This document shows, in pieces, positions 37,394 to 48,192 of a stretch of 64,000 nt of DNA; within the stretch, counting starts at the first letter, position 1, and each line of letters begins with the position of its first letter. Made by a program: the position numbers and the translations under genes. The notes under the pieces were generated by a model. It was not told the origin of the DNA. It worked only from the letters and a program-made list of their open reading frames with translations, and did no database searches. Origin of the DNA: Campylobacter sputorum subsp. sputorum (GTDB lineage: Bacteria > Campylobacterota > Campylobacteria > Campylobacterales > Campylobacteraceae); the NCBI RefSeq assembly GCF_008245005.1, contig NZ_CP043427.1, positions 1,364,001 to 1,428,000 on the forward strand, read 5' to 3'.

Positions 37394-39114
37394 CAAGTAT
37401 CCTTACTTATAGAAGACATGATTTCCCCATCATTATTTACCAACTCTTGAAGCAATGTAGCAATCTCTTCGGATTTAGAGCTTACAATAGTTTGCATTTT
37501 CTCAAGAAGTATATCATATTTTAGCTCCTCTTCGTTAAGATTTCCATCTCTTAATCCAAGTTGTTCTTCAACTTTTTGTTTTGCAGCTTTAAACTTCTCT
37601 AAAGTATCTTCTGTGTCTTCTTGTATATCCATTAGACCCAAATCTTCTTTGGTAGGCTCATATTCTTCAATCTGTTCTTCAAGCATTTTTTCGGAAAATG
37701 GAACAATAATTTTTTTGTAAAAAATATAAAGAACTAAAGCAGCCAATAGATATTTTACAAGCGCAGTAAAAGGACTTAAGTATAACTCATAAAATCTAGC
37801 GATTGTATTTGCCGGCGTTTTAGTTGTAGTTGGCTCTTTAAACTGAAAATTACTAACTGTAACCTCATCTCCTCTTTCTTGATTATAACCAACTGCTTGT
37901 TTTACTATATTATTTATAGCAGTTAGTTCATTTTGAGGTAAAGAAACATATTCTATTTCTTTGGTTGGATTTCCATTTTCATCTTTTTTATACTCATATT
38001 TTCCATCAACAACAACAGCTACACTTACTCTTTTTATAGTGGCAAATTCTCCTAAAACTTTAGTAATTTTTTTAGAAATTTCATAATTTGTAGTAGCTGA
38101 ACTCTTTGTATAAAGTTCTGTTTTTTGATTGTCTTCCAAACCTTCTACTGGACCTATATTACTAACTGCTCCTGGAACTCCTCCAACTTCTTTTGGTGCT
38201 TTTCCCTCTCTTTTTTCTTCTATATTTTGCTCACTTCTAGCAACTGAGTTTGGATCATAAACTTCACTTTGAGAATCTTCTCTAGCAAAATCAAAATCGA
38301 TTGTAACTTTTGCTACGACTTTATTATCTCCACCAACTATGGGGGATAAAACATTTATTATTTTTCTCTCATAAGAACTTTCAAAATCTTTTTTATATTT
38401 TATTTGTTTAGAAATAAGTTCATCGTCTATTACCCCTTCTTCAATACCAAGAGGGGTTCCATCTTGATCTACAAGCTTAACATTTTCTGCATTTAAATTT
38501 GGAACCGAAGCTGCGATTAAATTTTTTATACCAGATATCTGTTTGCTGGTAAGTTTTGAATTTTGTCTTACATTTAAAAGCACAGAAGCTGATGGTTGAA
38601 CTTGACGCTTAGTAAAAACACTATCTTTTGGCAAAGCTATATGAACAGTTGCTGCTTCTATGGGTGCTAAACCTTCAATAGTCCTTGCAAGTTCGCCTTC
38701 TAATGCCCTTTGATATTTTACTCTTTGCTCTTCATCTGTTGCACCAAATTGTTGTTTATCAAAAATTTCAAAACCAACCTTACTATCTTTTGGGATACCA
38801 AGACTAGCAATTGCTATTCTTTCTTGATAAACTTTATCATTAGGAACTAAAATAGTGCTTTCATTATGAAGTTTATATGGAACTTTGTCTGCATTTAACT
38901 GCTGAAGAATAAGTGCAGAATCACTTGGAGAAATATTTTCAAATAAAACACTATATCCATCATAAGTATTACTACTTTGAGATGATTTGTATATACTTAA
39001 AAATACCAAAAATCCTATAACTACAACGATAGAGCCTGCAGCTACTATTCTTTGTCTTAAAGTAAGATTTTGATATAATTTTCCAATCTGATTTACAATA
39101 GCTTTAAAATCCAT
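37393..39114 (-). CDS. fliF: Flagellar MS-ring protein FliF
   Basis: 573 residues. Two membrane helices (about 22-44 and 445-465) frame a periplasmic ring domain with NISPSDSALILQQLNADKVP, KVGFEIFDKQQFGATDEEQR, YQRALEGELARTIEGLAPIE; the C-terminal cytoplasmic tail binds FliG. A Glu/Pro-rich stretch around 290-330 is family-typical. First of the fli genes, 13 bases after hisC. Confidence 0.97.
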   Translation of the reverse strand: MDFKAIVNQIGKLYQNLTLRQRIVAAGSIVVVIGFLVFLSIYKSSQSSNTYDGYSVLFENISPSDSALILQQLNADKVPYKLHNESTILVPNDKVYQERIAIASLGIPKDSKVGFEIFDKQQFGATDEEQRVKYQRALEGELARTIEGLAPIEAATVHIALPKDSVFTKRQVQPSASVLLNVRQNSKLTSKQISGIKNLIAASVPNLNAENVKLVDQDGTPLGIEEGVIDDELISKQIKYKKDFESSYERKIINVLSPIVGGDNKVVAKVTIDFDFAREDSQSEVYDPNSVARSEQNIEEKREGKAPKEVGGVPGAVSNIGPVEGLEDNQKTELYTKSSATTNYEISKKITKVLGEFATIKRVSVAVVVDGKYEYKKDENGNPTKEIEYVSLPQNELTAINNIVKQAVGYNQERGDEVTVSNFQFKEPTTTKTPANTIARFYELYLSPFTALVKYLLAALVLYIFYKKIIVPFSEKMLEEQIEEYEPTKEDLGLMDIQEDTEDTLEKFKAAKQKVEEQLGLRDGNLNEEELKYDILLEKMQTIVSSKSEEIATLLQELVNNDGEIMSSISKDT

Positions 39115-39127
39115 ATATACGCTTTAC

Positions 39128-40225
39128 TTAAATTAATTTTTCTAATTCTTTAAAAACTCTAATATTATCTTTTGGTTTGCCAATAGTAATTCTAATAGCA
39201 TTCATTCCATAATTTTTTAAATCTCTTAAAATTATACCTTTTTTTAACAAGTTTTGTGAAATTTCTGTAGCATTTTTGTCTTTGAAAATATAAGTTATAA
39301 AATTTGTGTAACTTTTTATATAATCAATCCCGTGTTTGAGTGCAAATTTCTCAAATTTTTTCATTTGAGAAAAATTATTTTTAAGAGTCTTTTGTATAAA
39401 TTTATCATCGTCCAATGCCACAATTGCAGCTTTTAAACTAAGCGTAGTTATGTTAAAAGGAACTCTTAATTTAGATAACTCTTTTATAATACTTTGTGAA
39501 GACACGGCATATCCAACCCTCATTCCACCAAGTCCATATGCTTTTGAAAAAGTTCCCATATACATTGTATTTTTAAAATCATTTATGAGTTTTTTTACAT
39601 TTATGTGTTTATTGCTATCTTTAAAACTAGCAAACTCCTGATAAGCTCCATCAATAACAACCAAGGTATCTTCGTCTATTTTAGATATAAAATCATAAAC
39701 ATCTTTAGCATCCAAACACTCTCCAAGCGGATTGTTTGGAATGCAAAGAAATATTATAGAAATTTCTTCTTTATGTTTATTATAAAGCTCTTCGAACTCA
39801 GCTAAATTATGATTTTTAGAGTTTGTTTTATAGACTTTCGCACCAACATGAGAAGCATAAATTTCATACATTGCAAAAGTTGTTCCTGCAACTAAAATAG
39901 CACTATTTTCATTTGCTTTAGCATGCATTGCAAACTCAATAGTCTGATCACTTCCTGAGCCTATTATGATATTTTGGGTTTTAACTTCATATTTTTTGGC
40001 AAGTTTTTCTTTTAGTTCAAACATACTATCATCAGGATAAAGACTTGCATTTTTAGCACAATCTTTGATAGCTCTTTGAACTTTTTTGGAACATCCTAAA
40101 GGATTTTCATTACTAGCTAATTTTAAAACATCGTCATTTTTTACGCCAAATTCCCTTACAACAAGTTCTATTGGTTTTCCTGCTTCATAGTTTGATATAT
40201 TTTGCAAATGTTTATTAAATTTCAC
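39128..40225 (-). CDS. hisC: Histidinol-phosphate aminotransferase
   Basis: PLP class I/II enzyme, 365 residues from GTG 40225 ([20 protein letters not shown]), with GGAGA 5 bases upstream and a 4-base overlap with pheA. A longer frame opening at 40258 lies inside pheA and is unlikely. [48 protein letters not shown] and the PLP lysine in [17 protein letters not shown] are visible. Histidine synthesis, and possibly aromatic transamination. Confidence 0.93.
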   Translation of the reverse strand: MKFNKHLQNISNYEAGKPIELVVREFGVKNDDVLKLASNENPLGCSKKVQRAIKDCAKNASLYPDDSMFELKEKLAKKYEVKTQNIIIGSGSDQTIEFAMHAKANENSAILVAGTTFAMYEIYASHVGAKVYKTNSKNHNLAEFEELYNKHKEEISIIFLCIPNNPLGECLDAKDVYDFISKIDEDTLVVIDGAYQEFASFKDSNKHINVKKLINDFKNTMYMGTFSKAYGLGGMRVGYAVSSQSIIKELSKLRVPFNITTLSLKAAIVALDDDKFIQKTLKNNFSQMKKFEKFALKHGIDYIKSYTNFITYIFKDKNATEISQNLLKKGIILRDLKNYGMNAIRITIGKPKDNIRVFKELEKLI

Positions 40226-41301
40226 TGTATTTCTCCATTTATATAACTTCCAAGCCACTTAATGTCATGACCCCTTTTTAATGCAAGATCAAAAGCACTT
40301 TGAACCCTATCATCATCTATATATCCCTCAAAATCTATAAAAAATATAGTTTTAAAATCTTTATTTTTCATAGGTCTACTTTCAAGTTTTGTTAAATTTA
40401 TATCCTCGTTTCTAAATATCGAAAGCAAATCAACAAGTCCGCCTGGTCTATGATCTGCATTAACTAAAATAGAAGTTTTATTGTGTTCACCGCGAAGTGC
40501 CTTAAAATCGCTTAAAATTAAAAATCTAGTTTTGTTTGCACAATTATCTTCTATGGTCTCAAAAATAGCTGGGATATTGTAAATTTTAGCTGCTATTTTT
40601 GAGCAAATTGCCGCACTATTTTCATCTTCTAAAGCCATCTTTGCTGCCATTGCAGTAGATTTTGAAGGGATAAATTCTACATCGCTTAGATTATGGCTTT
40701 CTAAAAATTTTAAACATTGATTATAAGCTTGTGGGTGAGAATAAATTTTATTTATTTTTTTAAAATTTTCATTTAAACTAACAAAAGAGTGGTGGATATC
40801 CATATAAAGTTCTGATACTATTTTTATAGTATCAAATTTACCCAAACAATCAAGAGTAAGCCCAACTGCACCTTCTGTATTGTTTTCAACTGGAACAACT
40901 CCGTATTTTGCTTCTTTGTTGATAATCTCTGTAAAAACAGCATCAATCGTAGCAAGTGGCGTATAAGAACTCATTGCACCAAACCTACTTTCAGCAGCTT
41001 GATGTGAATATGTTCCATCAGGACCCAAAAAAGCAACCCTTTGAGGCATTTCTAAATTTCTAGAAACACCAAAAATTTCAAAATAAATTGCTTCAATTGC
41101 TTCTTTGTTTAAAGGACCGCTATTTTGATTATACAAACGGCTTAAAATTGCTTTTTCGCGTTCTGGTCTATATATATTTGTTCCGCTTGATTTTTTTAAC
41201 TCGCCAATTTTTTTAACATGGGTCATTCTTTGATTTAAACATTCTAATATTTGATCATCTAATTTATCAATTTGTGAGCGTAAATCATCAATATTTTGCA
41301 T
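40222..41301 (-). CDS. pheA: Chorismate mutase/prephenate dehydratase
   Basis: 359 residues: AroQ chorismate mutase (1-85; [20 protein letters not shown]), prephenate dehydratase (about 92-270; [34 protein letters not shown]), and a C-terminal ACT domain with the ESRP regulatory motif. Makes phenylpyruvate; phenylalanine probably inhibits it. lysA lies upstream by 9 bases. Confidence 0.96.
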   Translation of the reverse strand: MQNIDDLRSQIDKLDDQILECLNQRMTHVKKIGELKKSSGTNIYRPEREKAILSRLYNQNSGPLNKEAIEAIYFEIFGVSRNLEMPQRVAFLGPDGTYSHQAAESRFGAMSSYTPLATIDAVFTEIINKEAKYGVVPVENNTEGAVGLTLDCLGKFDTIKIVSELYMDIHHSFVSLNENFKKINKIYSHPQAYNQCLKFLESHNLSDVEFIPSKSTAMAAKMALEDENSAAICSKIAAKIYNIPAIFETIEDNCANKTRFLILSDFKALRGEHNKTSILVNADHRPGGLVDLLSIFRNEDINLTKLESRPMKNKDFKTIFFIDFEGYIDDDRVQSAFDLALKRGHDIKWLGSYINGEIQ

Positions 41302-41310
41302 TTTTTCCTT

Positions 41311-42519
41311 CTATAAACACTCTTTTTCTAATGCTATTTGATACTCAAAACTCTCTCTTTTTCTTATGAGCTTATCTTTGCCATTATAAATTCCAACTTC
41401 TGCTGCCCTGTTTCTAGTATTATAATTACTCGACATACTAAATCCATATGCACCAGCTGAACTAAAAACAAGCAAATCGCCTCTATTTGTTTTGCTAATT
41501 TCTACACTCTTAGCAAGAAAATCTCCGCTTTCGCAAATTGGTCCAACTATATCACAAACACTCTTCTCTTCATTTTTATTTTCTAAAGATATGTGAGTAA
41601 CTTTGTGATAAGCATTATACAAACTAGGTCTTACAAGATCATTCATAGCACCATCAACTATAATAAATCTCTTTGTTTTATTTACTTTTTCATACAATAC
41701 AGAACTTACAAAATATCCACTTTCTCCAACGATATATCGTCCAGGCTCACACACCACAGTAACATCAAGTCCACTAAGTGTGCTAAGTATGGCTTGTGCG
41801 TAATCATAAGGTTTTATGGTAATTTCATTATCATAAACTATGCCTATGCCACCACCTACATCAAAAAATCTTATGTCTATTTCAAGTGCTATTAACTCCC
41901 TTAAAAGCTTTGAAACAACATTACAAGCATCATAAATTGGCTTAATATCGGTTAATTGTGAACCGATATGAAAATGAATCCCAATTGGCTCTATAAAAGG
42001 CGAAGATTTAGCTTTTAGATATATCTTTTTTGCAACTTCTATCTCAACACCAAATTTATTTTCATTTAATCCAGTTGAAATATAAGGATGAGTTTTTGGA
42101 TCTATATTTGGATTTACTCTAACTGAAATTCTAGCCTTTTTACCAAGTTCTTGGGCTATTTTTTCAACTCTATAAAACTCAGCTTCACTTTCTAAATTTA
42201 ACATAAGTATGTCTAAATTTAGTGCTTCTTTTATTTCATCATCATTTTTTCCAACGCCACTAAAAATTATCTGATAGTTTTTTGCACCAGCTAATAATGC
42301 TCTTTTTACCTCACCTATAGAAACACAATCAAATCCAGCTCCAAGATTAGCCAAAAATTTAAGCACACTTAAATTTGAATTTGCTTTTACAGCATAACAA
42401 AGTAACGACTTTCTAGCACTAAAAGAGTTTTTTAAAGAAAGATACTTTTGCTCAATCATATCAAAATCATAGACATAAAGCGGTGTTTTGTAAACTTTTG
42501 CTAAATTTATAAAATCCAT
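41311..42519 (-). CDS. lysA: Diaminopimelate decarboxylase
   Basis: Last step of lysine synthesis. 402 residues; alanine-racemase-like barrel with PLP lysine in LLCYAVKANSN (about 48), FDCVSIGEVKRALLAGA, HFHIGSQLTD and the C-terminal DIVGPICESGDFLAK (active-site Cys). Start ATG with AAAGGGTAA. First gene of the lysA-pheA-hisC-fli run. Confidence 0.96.
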   Translation of the reverse strand: MDFINLAKVYKTPLYVYDFDMIEQKYLSLKNSFSARKSLLCYAVKANSNLSVLKFLANLGAGFDCVSIGEVKRALLAGAKNYQIIFSGVGKNDDEIKEALNLDILMLNLESEAEFYRVEKIAQELGKKARISVRVNPNIDPKTHPYISTGLNENKFGVEIEVAKKIYLKAKSSPFIEPIGIHFHIGSQLTDIKPIYDACNVVSKLLRELIALEIDIRFFDVGGGIGIVYDNEITIKPYDYAQAILSTLSGLDVTVVCEPGRYIVGESGYFVSSVLYEKVNKTKRFIIVDGAMNDLVRPSLYNAYHKVTHISLENKNEEKSVCDIVGPICESGDFLAKSVEISKTNRGDLLVFSSAGAYGFSMSSNYNTRNRAAEVGIYNGKDKLIRKRESFEYQIALEKECL

Positions 42520-42572
42520 AATTACCCTTTTTAAATTTAGAGATTATACTTAATTTTATATAAAAAAGAGTT

Positions 42573-43640
42573 TTAACGATTTGAAAAATAAAGTTTTATG
42601 GCAAATAAAAATAGTAAAAATATAGGTAAAACTACGCCTAGTTCTGCAAGTATAACGCCATTTTGAGAAAATCTAATCAAAACATACAATACTCCCCAAC
42701 AACAAAGCGTTGCAACAACAAAAATAAAACCAAGCAAAGCAAGATTGAAAAACCTATATGTAGATGGTAAAAAGTAGTAAAATATAAGCACCATTATAGG
42801 TGCAAAAAGAGGAAAAAATATGGAATTATACAAAGAAACTTTGAGTGAGTTTATATTTATACCTTCATTTTTAAATGTTTTTATCGCATCTAGTGCGTCA
42901 TTTATGGAATACGGTGTGTCGCTTTCATAAATATTTTCTATAGTTTTTGGTCTAAATTTTTTAAGTGTTTCTAAATTTTCTAAATGTTGCACTTCAAAAC
43001 CTTTTGCCATAAATTCTAAATTTGATGGTAAATTTGTTATATTTACATCCTCTAAATTCCATATTTTTCCATCAAATTTACCGCTACTAGCAGAAACTAT
43101 GCTTAAAAGCTTTGTATCATTTACATCAAAAATATTAATAATCTTAGCATCATTAGTTATAGGATTTAACCTACTTATATAAATATATTTTCCATCATAC
43201 TTTACAAATTTTTCATCTAAATTTTGAGGCATAAAAGATGATGATGCGATGTTTTTTCTATACTCTTTTATGTAGGTAAAATTTGTAAAATTTAAAGCTA
43301 TATAGCTACAAGTAACAATCAATGCTACTAAAAAAGTAGGCATGATAACCCTATTTTTATCTATACCAAGAGCATAAAAACTTACAAGTTCATTATTTCT
43401 TATCATATTAAAATATGTAGCAATAAAAGCAAAAACAAGACTAAGTGGTAAAATATAATTTAGGGCAATCAAAGTTGTAAGAAAAAAGTATATAAGCTGT
43501 AAATTTGCACTTTCTGGAAATCTTTTTAAATTTGTTAAAATATCTATACCGGCATAAAATAGCTCTAAAGCTATAAATATAATCAAAAAATATTTAAAAT
43601 ATACATAAGCTATATGTTTAGCATAAATTTTCAATCGCAA
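42573..43640 (-). CDS. LptF/LptG family LPS export permease
   Basis: 355 residues. Six membrane helices in the 3 + periplasmic domain + 3 layout, with LIFYFFLPSTYRFFNL-like C-terminal helices. The beginning KIYAKHIAYVYFKYFLIIF is typical. Part of the LptB2FG machine that pulls lipooligosaccharide from the inner membrane. Start is TTG at 43640 (a second TTG is at 43634), overlapping the pth stop. LptG is likelier than LptF from neighbours, but not certain. Confidence 0.85.
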   Translation of the reverse strand: MRLKIYAKHIAYVYFKYFLIIFIALELFYAGIDILTNLKRFPESANLQLIYFFLTTLIALNYILPLSLVFAFIATYFNMIRNNELVSFYALGIDKNRVIMPTFLVALIVTCSYIALNFTNFTYIKEYRKNIASSSFMPQNLDEKFVKYDGKYIYISRLNPITNDAKIINIFDVNDTKLLSIVSASSGKFDGKIWNLEDVNITNLPSNLEFMAKGFEVQHLENLETLKKFRPKTIENIYESDTPYSINDALDAIKTFKNEGININSLKVSLYNSIFFPLFAPIMVLIFYYFLPSTYRFFNLALLGFIFVVATLCCWGVLYVLIRFSQNGVILAELGVVLPIFLLFLFAIKLYFSNR

Positions 43641-44188
43641 AAGCCTTTTTTTGAAGAGTATTTTTGAGATATTTTATCTATATCTTGATTAACAAACTCT
43701 AAAACGGCATCTTTTGTTATGGAAATAATCTTTTTTACACACTCTTGTTCTTTTTGAGAAAATTTTCCCAAAACAAAATCTATTGTGTCTTTTTTAAGCT
43801 CACTTCCTATTCCAACTCTAATCCTATCGTAATTTATTCCTATGGATGTGTCTATTGATTTAATGCCGTTGTGTCCACCACTGCTTCCACCATTTTTAAA
43901 TTTAAGCCTTCCAAGCTTAAGATCCAAATCATCATGTATAACAATTACTCTATCTATTTTATAAAAATTTTTAACAGCACTTACGCTTTGCCCAGAAAGG
44001 TTCATAAAAGTCATAGGTTTTAAAAAAAGAAGCGAACCTTTTTTATAAAGTTCGCCTTTAAATTTTGTATTTGATATCTTTTCGCAATCTAATTCATCTA
44101 AAATAGCATCTATTACCATAAATCCTATATTATGCCTTGTATTAGCATACTCAATACCCGGATTTCCAAGTCCTGCTATTAAGATCAA
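43631..44188 (-). CDS. pth: Peptidyl-tRNA hydrolase
   Basis: 185 residues. Frees stalled peptidyl-tRNA. LIAGLGNPGIEYANTRHNIG holds catalytic His and Asn; FLKPMTFMNLSG and DDLDLKLGRLKFKNGGSSGG complete the site. 9 bases after rplY and overlapping the Lpt gene. Confidence 0.97.
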   Translation of the reverse strand: MILIAGLGNPGIEYANTRHNIGFMVIDAILDELDCEKISNTKFKGELYKKGSLLFLKPMTFMNLSGQSVSAVKNFYKIDRVIVIHDDLDLKLGRLKFKNGGSSGGHNGIKSIDTSIGINYDRIRVGIGSELKKDTIDFVLGKFSQKEQECVKKIISITKDAVLEFVNQDIDKISQKYSSKKGFCD

Positions 44189-44197
44189 AATTTATCC

Positions 44198-44737
44198 TTA
44201 ATTAGCTGTTGTTACTCCAACTATTGCGATATTAGCACTTTCTAGCATAGTAACACCATCAGGAATTTTAACATCTTTAACTAAAATATTATCATTAACA
44301 TCAAGATCACTTACATCTAAATCAAATGAATTTGGTAAATTTTCACCAACACATTTAACAGCTAGTTTTCTTTTATAATTTACCAAAACACCTTTATTTT
44401 TAAGACCTATCGGTGTTCCTGAAATTTTTATAGGTATTAAGTATTTTGACTCAACGCCGTCTAAAACAACTTTTAAATCAACATGTTTAAGCTCATTAGT
44501 AACTGGATGTTTTTGATAATCAACAACAACAACTTTCAAAGTTTTAGAGCCAACTTTTACTTCAAAGGCAAGCTTATCTTTAGAACGAAGCTCTTTTATA
44601 AAATCATTTACTTTAAAAGCCGCGTTAATATTTTCTAATCCCTTGCCATAAATATTGGCAATTAGATAACCATCTCTTCTTAAAGTCTTAGTAGACTTTT
44701 TATCGATACTCTCTCTAACAATACCTTCTAACATCAT
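44198..44737 (-). CDS. rplY: Ribosomal protein bL25 (Ctc form)
   Basis: 179 residues, so the long Ctc-type: N-terminal 5S-rRNA-binding domain ([20 protein letters not shown]) and C-terminal beta domain ([40 protein letters not shown]). Start ATG at 44737 after AAGGAAAA. Directly upstream of pth. Confidence 0.95.
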   Translation of the reverse strand: MMLEGIVRESIDKKSTKTLRRDGYLIANIYGKGLENINAAFKVNDFIKELRSKDKLAFEVKVGSKTLKVVVVDYQKHPVTNELKHVDLKVVLDGVESKYLIPIKISGTPIGLKNKGVLVNYKRKLAVKCVGENLPNSFDLDVSDLDVNDNILVKDVKIPDGVTMLESANIAIVGVTTAN

Positions 44738-44810
44738 TTTTCCTTGATATAAAATAAAAATAAACTATGATTCTATCTAAAAAACATTTAATATTTTATA
44801 AATTTAATTT

Positions 44811-46028
44811 TTAATCATCAGAAGTTGATTTTATTTTAGGAAGAGAATATCCAGCTTTTTCATAAGCTTCTTTAATAGATTCTTTATCATTCGTATATAA
44901 ATTAGAACTAACTTTAGCAAGTTTTGCATTTTTAAGTAAAATTTTAAGATTATCTCTTTTTGTAGAATTTTCTAAAGCTGATTCTTCTGTTATAACTCCA
45001 GCGTTAAACAGATCAAGTAAATGCTGATCAAAAGTTTGCATTCCAAGAGTATTTTTGCTTTCTTTTATAACATCATAAATTTCTTGATCTTTTTTATCAA
45101 GAATTTTTTCTTTTACACGATGATTATTTATAAGAATTTCAACAGCGGCAACTCTTTTAGAGTCTTTTGTTGGTATAAGTCTTTGTGATATTATAGCCCC
45201 TAAAACCGAAGCAAAGCTCATTCTTATTCTTTCTTGTTCTTCTATAGGAAACATCGATATAACACGATTTATAGTTTCTTTTGCGTCCAAAGTATGAAGC
45301 GTTGATAAAACAAGATGACCGGTTTCAGCTGCATTTATAGCTATTTCTATTGTTTCTAAATCTCTCATCTCGCCAACCAAAATAACATCTGGATCTTCTC
45401 TTAGTGCAGCCCTTAGCGCATCTTTAAAACTCGTAGCATCTTGACCTATTGAGCGTTGATTTACTATACACTTATCATCTTTATAAACAAATTCTATTGG
45501 ATCTTCAATTGTAATTATATGCGAACTATCTTGCTTATTTATTCTATTGATAATACTAGCCAAAGTTGTTGTTTTGCCGCTTCCCGTAGCTCCAGTAACT
45601 AGTATGATTCCTCTTTTTATATTATCGCAAATGTCTTTTACAACAGGCGGCAAATCCAATTTTTCTATAGTTGGTAGAATTTTTGGTATAGTTCTAAAAA
45701 CAGCTGACACTCCATCCATTTGAAAAAATATATTTACACGAAACCTATAATCTTCATTTATCGTATACGTAAAATCCACACTTTTTTTTTCAACAAGTTC
45801 GTCAAAACGGGTTCTAAGCAGTTCTTTGGCAAGCGTTAATCCATCTTTTTGTGAAAAAATTTCATCTGACATTGGTTTAATTTTTCCATTAAATCTCCCT
45901 CTTACAACCGAACCTGATTTAAAATGAAGATCACTTCCATTGTCACTAACTAATTTTTTCAAATAAACATTAAGCCTATCTCTTTGTTTATAATCTAGTT
46001 CATTTATATCAACAAATTTACTGCTCAT
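44811..46028 (-). CDS. PilT-type twitching-motility ATPase (orphan)
   Basis: 405 residues. SDNGSDLHFKSG near 30; Walker A VTGATGSGKTTTLASI near 145; Asp-box IEDPIEFV; Walker B DPDVILVGEMRDLETIEIA; GHLVLSTLHTLDA. These are hallmarks of PilT/PilU retraction ATPases. The C-terminal tail is longer than in PilT, closer to PilU. No pilin, secretin or pilus platform gene is nearby. Type IV pili are absent in C. jejuni but partial sets exist in other Campylobacter. Role uncertain; it may serve a pseudopilus. Confidence 0.87.
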   Translation of the reverse strand: MSSKFVDINELDYKQRDRLNVYLKKLVSDNGSDLHFKSGSVVRGRFNGKIKPMSDEIFSQKDGLTLAKELLRTRFDELVEKKSVDFTYTINEDYRFRVNIFFQMDGVSAVFRTIPKILPTIEKLDLPPVVKDICDNIKRGIILVTGATGSGKTTTLASIINRINKQDSSHIITIEDPIEFVYKDDKCIVNQRSIGQDATSFKDALRAALREDPDVILVGEMRDLETIEIAINAAETGHLVLSTLHTLDAKETINRVISMFPIEEQERIRMSFASVLGAIISQRLIPTKDSKRVAAVEILINNHRVKEKILDKKDQEIYDVIKESKNTLGMQTFDQHLLDLFNAGVITEESALENSTKRDNLKILLKNAKLAKVSSNLYTNDKESIKEAYEKAGYSLPKIKSTSDD

Positions 46029-46035
46029 TGCTAGC

Positions 46036-47046
46036 CTATATTTTTTTCTTTAAATCACTCATAATATCTTCAAATGATTTTACAAAAGATGATATGCCAT
46101 CGTTTAAAAGATCTTTATAAACTTTAGTCATATCTATATCAGCTTTTTTTACAACATCAAAAAATTTATCTATACTATCATCACTCAATGGGCTTTTTTC
46201 TTCAAAATGAACATCTCCAAAAGCTTTGATAGTTTCAAGAGGTGCTGTATTTATTGAATTTTTATACAAAAGTTCTTTTACATAATAAGCCTTATGCAAA
46301 CTATCTCCTTTTACACCTGTGCTTGCAAAAAGTGTTTTAACATTTGGTAAATTTTTCTTTTGTATTGTATTGTAAATTTTTGATGCGTTCATTATGCCTA
46401 TTTGAGAAGTTGGCAGTGATTTTTCACTCATTTTAGTATCTAAAAGCCTATCAAATCTACTTACAAAAACACTTATAACAGCTTGTGGAAGATTGGCTTT
46501 GGGAAATCTTTTTATAAACTCGTTAGTTGCATTTTCAAAAGAATCCAAACAATCCAGTGCTTGTTGTGGCGAAAATACAAGAGTTGCATTTATATTTATT
46601 CCTTTTTTCATAAGTTCATTCATAGCCTCAAATCCGGCTTTTGTGGCTGGAATTTTAATCATAACATTTGGCATACCTATTGTAGAATATAAATTTTTAC
46701 CCTCTTTAAAGCTACCCTCGGCATCATCGTATAGACAAGGATCGACTTCTATACTAACAAATCCATCATCATTATTTGCATAATTTTTCAGCAATTTTTC
46801 TGCAGCAAGTCTTATATCTTGTGTGGCTAAAATCTCATAAACAGTTTTTGGGTGTTTAAATTTGCAACTTTTTATGACATTTTCATAATCACTAGAATTG
46901 CAAAAAGCATTTTTAAATATCGTAGGATTACTAGTAGCACCATTTATAGTGTCTGAAGATATAAGTTCTTTAAACTCACCATTTATAAAATCTCTTTGCA
47001 AAAAATCGCACCATAGTGAAAAATTGATATTGTTATTTTTATACAC
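46036..47046 (-). CDS. tal: Transaldolase
   Basis: 336 residues. Non-oxidative pentose phosphate enzyme; Schiff-base lysine in NVMIKIPATKAGFEAM. LWCDFLQRDFINGEFKEL and GATSNPTIFKNAF at the N-terminus are typical of the long TalB-like form of epsilonproteobacteria. Start is GTG at 47046, with AAAAGG upstream. Order serB-tal as in C. jejuni. Confidence 0.94.
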   Translation of the reverse strand: MYKNNNINFSLWCDFLQRDFINGEFKELISSDTINGATSNPTIFKNAFCNSSDYENVIKSCKFKHPKTVYEILATQDIRLAAEKLLKNYANNDDGFVSIEVDPCLYDDAEGSFKEGKNLYSTIGMPNVMIKIPATKAGFEAMNELMKKGININATLVFSPQQALDCLDSFENATNEFIKRFPKANLPQAVISVFVSRFDRLLDTKMSEKSLPTSQIGIMNASKIYNTIQKKNLPNVKTLFASTGVKGDSLHKAYYVKELLYKNSINTAPLETIKAFGDVHFEEKSPLSDDSIDKFFDVVKKADIDMTKVYKDLLNDGISSFVKSFEDIMSDLKKKI

Positions 47047-47056
47047 AAAATACCTT

Positions 47057-47683
47057 TTATTTAATAAATTTAATGATTTCTCGCAAATCTTTTATATCAA
47101 TGCAATGCGTTGCTTCTTTTCTTAAAATTTCATTCGCACAAAAAGCAAATGTAAGCCCAGCTTCTTTAAACATAGATAAATCATTTGCACCATCTCCAAC
47201 ACACATAACTTCATCTTTTTGTAAATTCATCAAAGATTTAAGCTCTTTTAACATGACACCTTTTGAGTATCCAAACATCATTTCTCCGCCAGCTTTTCCG
47301 GTAATAATGCCATCTTTTACTTGAAGATAGTTTGCAAAACTTGCATCAAAACCTAATTTTTCTTTGGCTATATCTGTAGCTAAATGATACCCGCCACTAA
47401 AAACTACAACCTTTATACCTTTTGATTTTAGATACGAGATAAGTTCTCTTGCTCCTGTTATGAAAGGAAGATTTGAAGCTATTTTTTTTGCCTCATCTTC
47501 CTTCATACCTTTCAAAAAAGAAGCTCTTTTTGTAAAACTTTCATAAAAGTCTATTTTACCAGCCATTGCTTCTTTTGTAATATCTCCAACTTCCTTACTA
47601 GCTCCAACAGCTTGTGCAAAATATGTTATTGTTTCCCCATCCATTAATGTAGAATCAAAATCACATACACAAAGCTTTATCAT
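47057..47683 (-). CDS. serB: Phosphoserine phosphatase
   Basis: HAD-family enzyme of 208 residues. Catalytic Asp in MIKLCVCDFDSTLMDGETI, SGGYHLATDIAKEKLGFDAS and GDGANDLSMFKEAGL (Mg-binding). The ATG at 47683 starts 1 base after the cheW stop; a GTG at 47695 would overlap cheW. Last step of serine synthesis; serC is elsewhere (28774). Confidence 0.93.
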   Translation of the reverse strand: MIKLCVCDFDSTLMDGETITYFAQAVGASKEVGDITKEAMAGKIDFYESFTKRASFLKGMKEDEAKKIASNLPFITGARELISYLKSKGIKVVVFSGGYHLATDIAKEKLGFDASFANYLQVKDGIITGKAGGEMMFGYSKGVMLKELKSLMNLQKDEVMCVGDGANDLSMFKEAGLTFAFCANEILRKEATHCIDIKDLREIIKFIK

Positions 47684-47684
47684 A

Positions 47685-48188
47685 CTAAAACTCACGCTTT
47701 AAAAGTGAATCAACTTTTAATATCGTTAAGATATTATTATCTCTTTTTCCTATTCCATATATCATTCCACCTTTTTCTTTTAAAAGAGTTTCTGGTGGGG
47801 TATCTATTCTATTTTTTTTAATTCTTATAGCTTGAGTTAAACTATCTATCAAAAAGCCAGCCATATCTTCTTCATTTTTCATAATGATAAAACGAGTATG
47901 ATCAGTAGCTTTTGTAGGTGGTAAATTAAATTTAATTCTTAAATCTATAAGAGGAATTACGGTTCCTCTAAGATTAAAAACTCCTAAAATATAATCTGGC
48001 ACACTTGGAACTCTGGTATAATCAAGAGGTTTTATAATTTCTTTTATATCTAATATAGGAACAGCATACTCTTCTTGCCCAACTATAAAGCCAACTAATT
48101 GTATAACCTCATCTTCTCTGTCTATTTGAGCAGGATCAGTTATTTGTTTCTTTTGTTTCTGTAAAACTTGATTTAATTTATCACTCAT
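47685..48188 (-). CDS. cheW: Chemotaxis coupling protein CheW
   Basis: 167 residues. Single CheW domain: EEYAVPILDIKEIIKP, DYILGVFNLRGTVIPLIDLR, and GFLIDSLTQAIRIKKN. Links receptors to CheA. Follows cheA by 4 bases. Confidence 0.96.
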   Translation of the reverse strand: MSDKLNQVLQKQKKQITDPAQIDREDEVIQLVGFIVGQEEYAVPILDIKEIIKPLDYTRVPSVPDYILGVFNLRGTVIPLIDLRIKFNLPPTKATDHTRFIIMKNEEDMAGFLIDSLTQAIRIKKNRIDTPPETLLKEKGGMIYGIGKRDNNILTILKVDSLLKREF

Positions 48189-48192
48189 AGCT

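Noticed and set aside
38341-38345. G5 run in fliF as a phase-variation tract
   Set aside because: Too short for high-frequency slippage, and fliF is intact.
40226-40258. Longer N-terminus of hisC opening [10 protein letters not shown]
   Set aside because: It lies inside pheA; the GTG with GGAGA and a 4-base overlap fits family length better.
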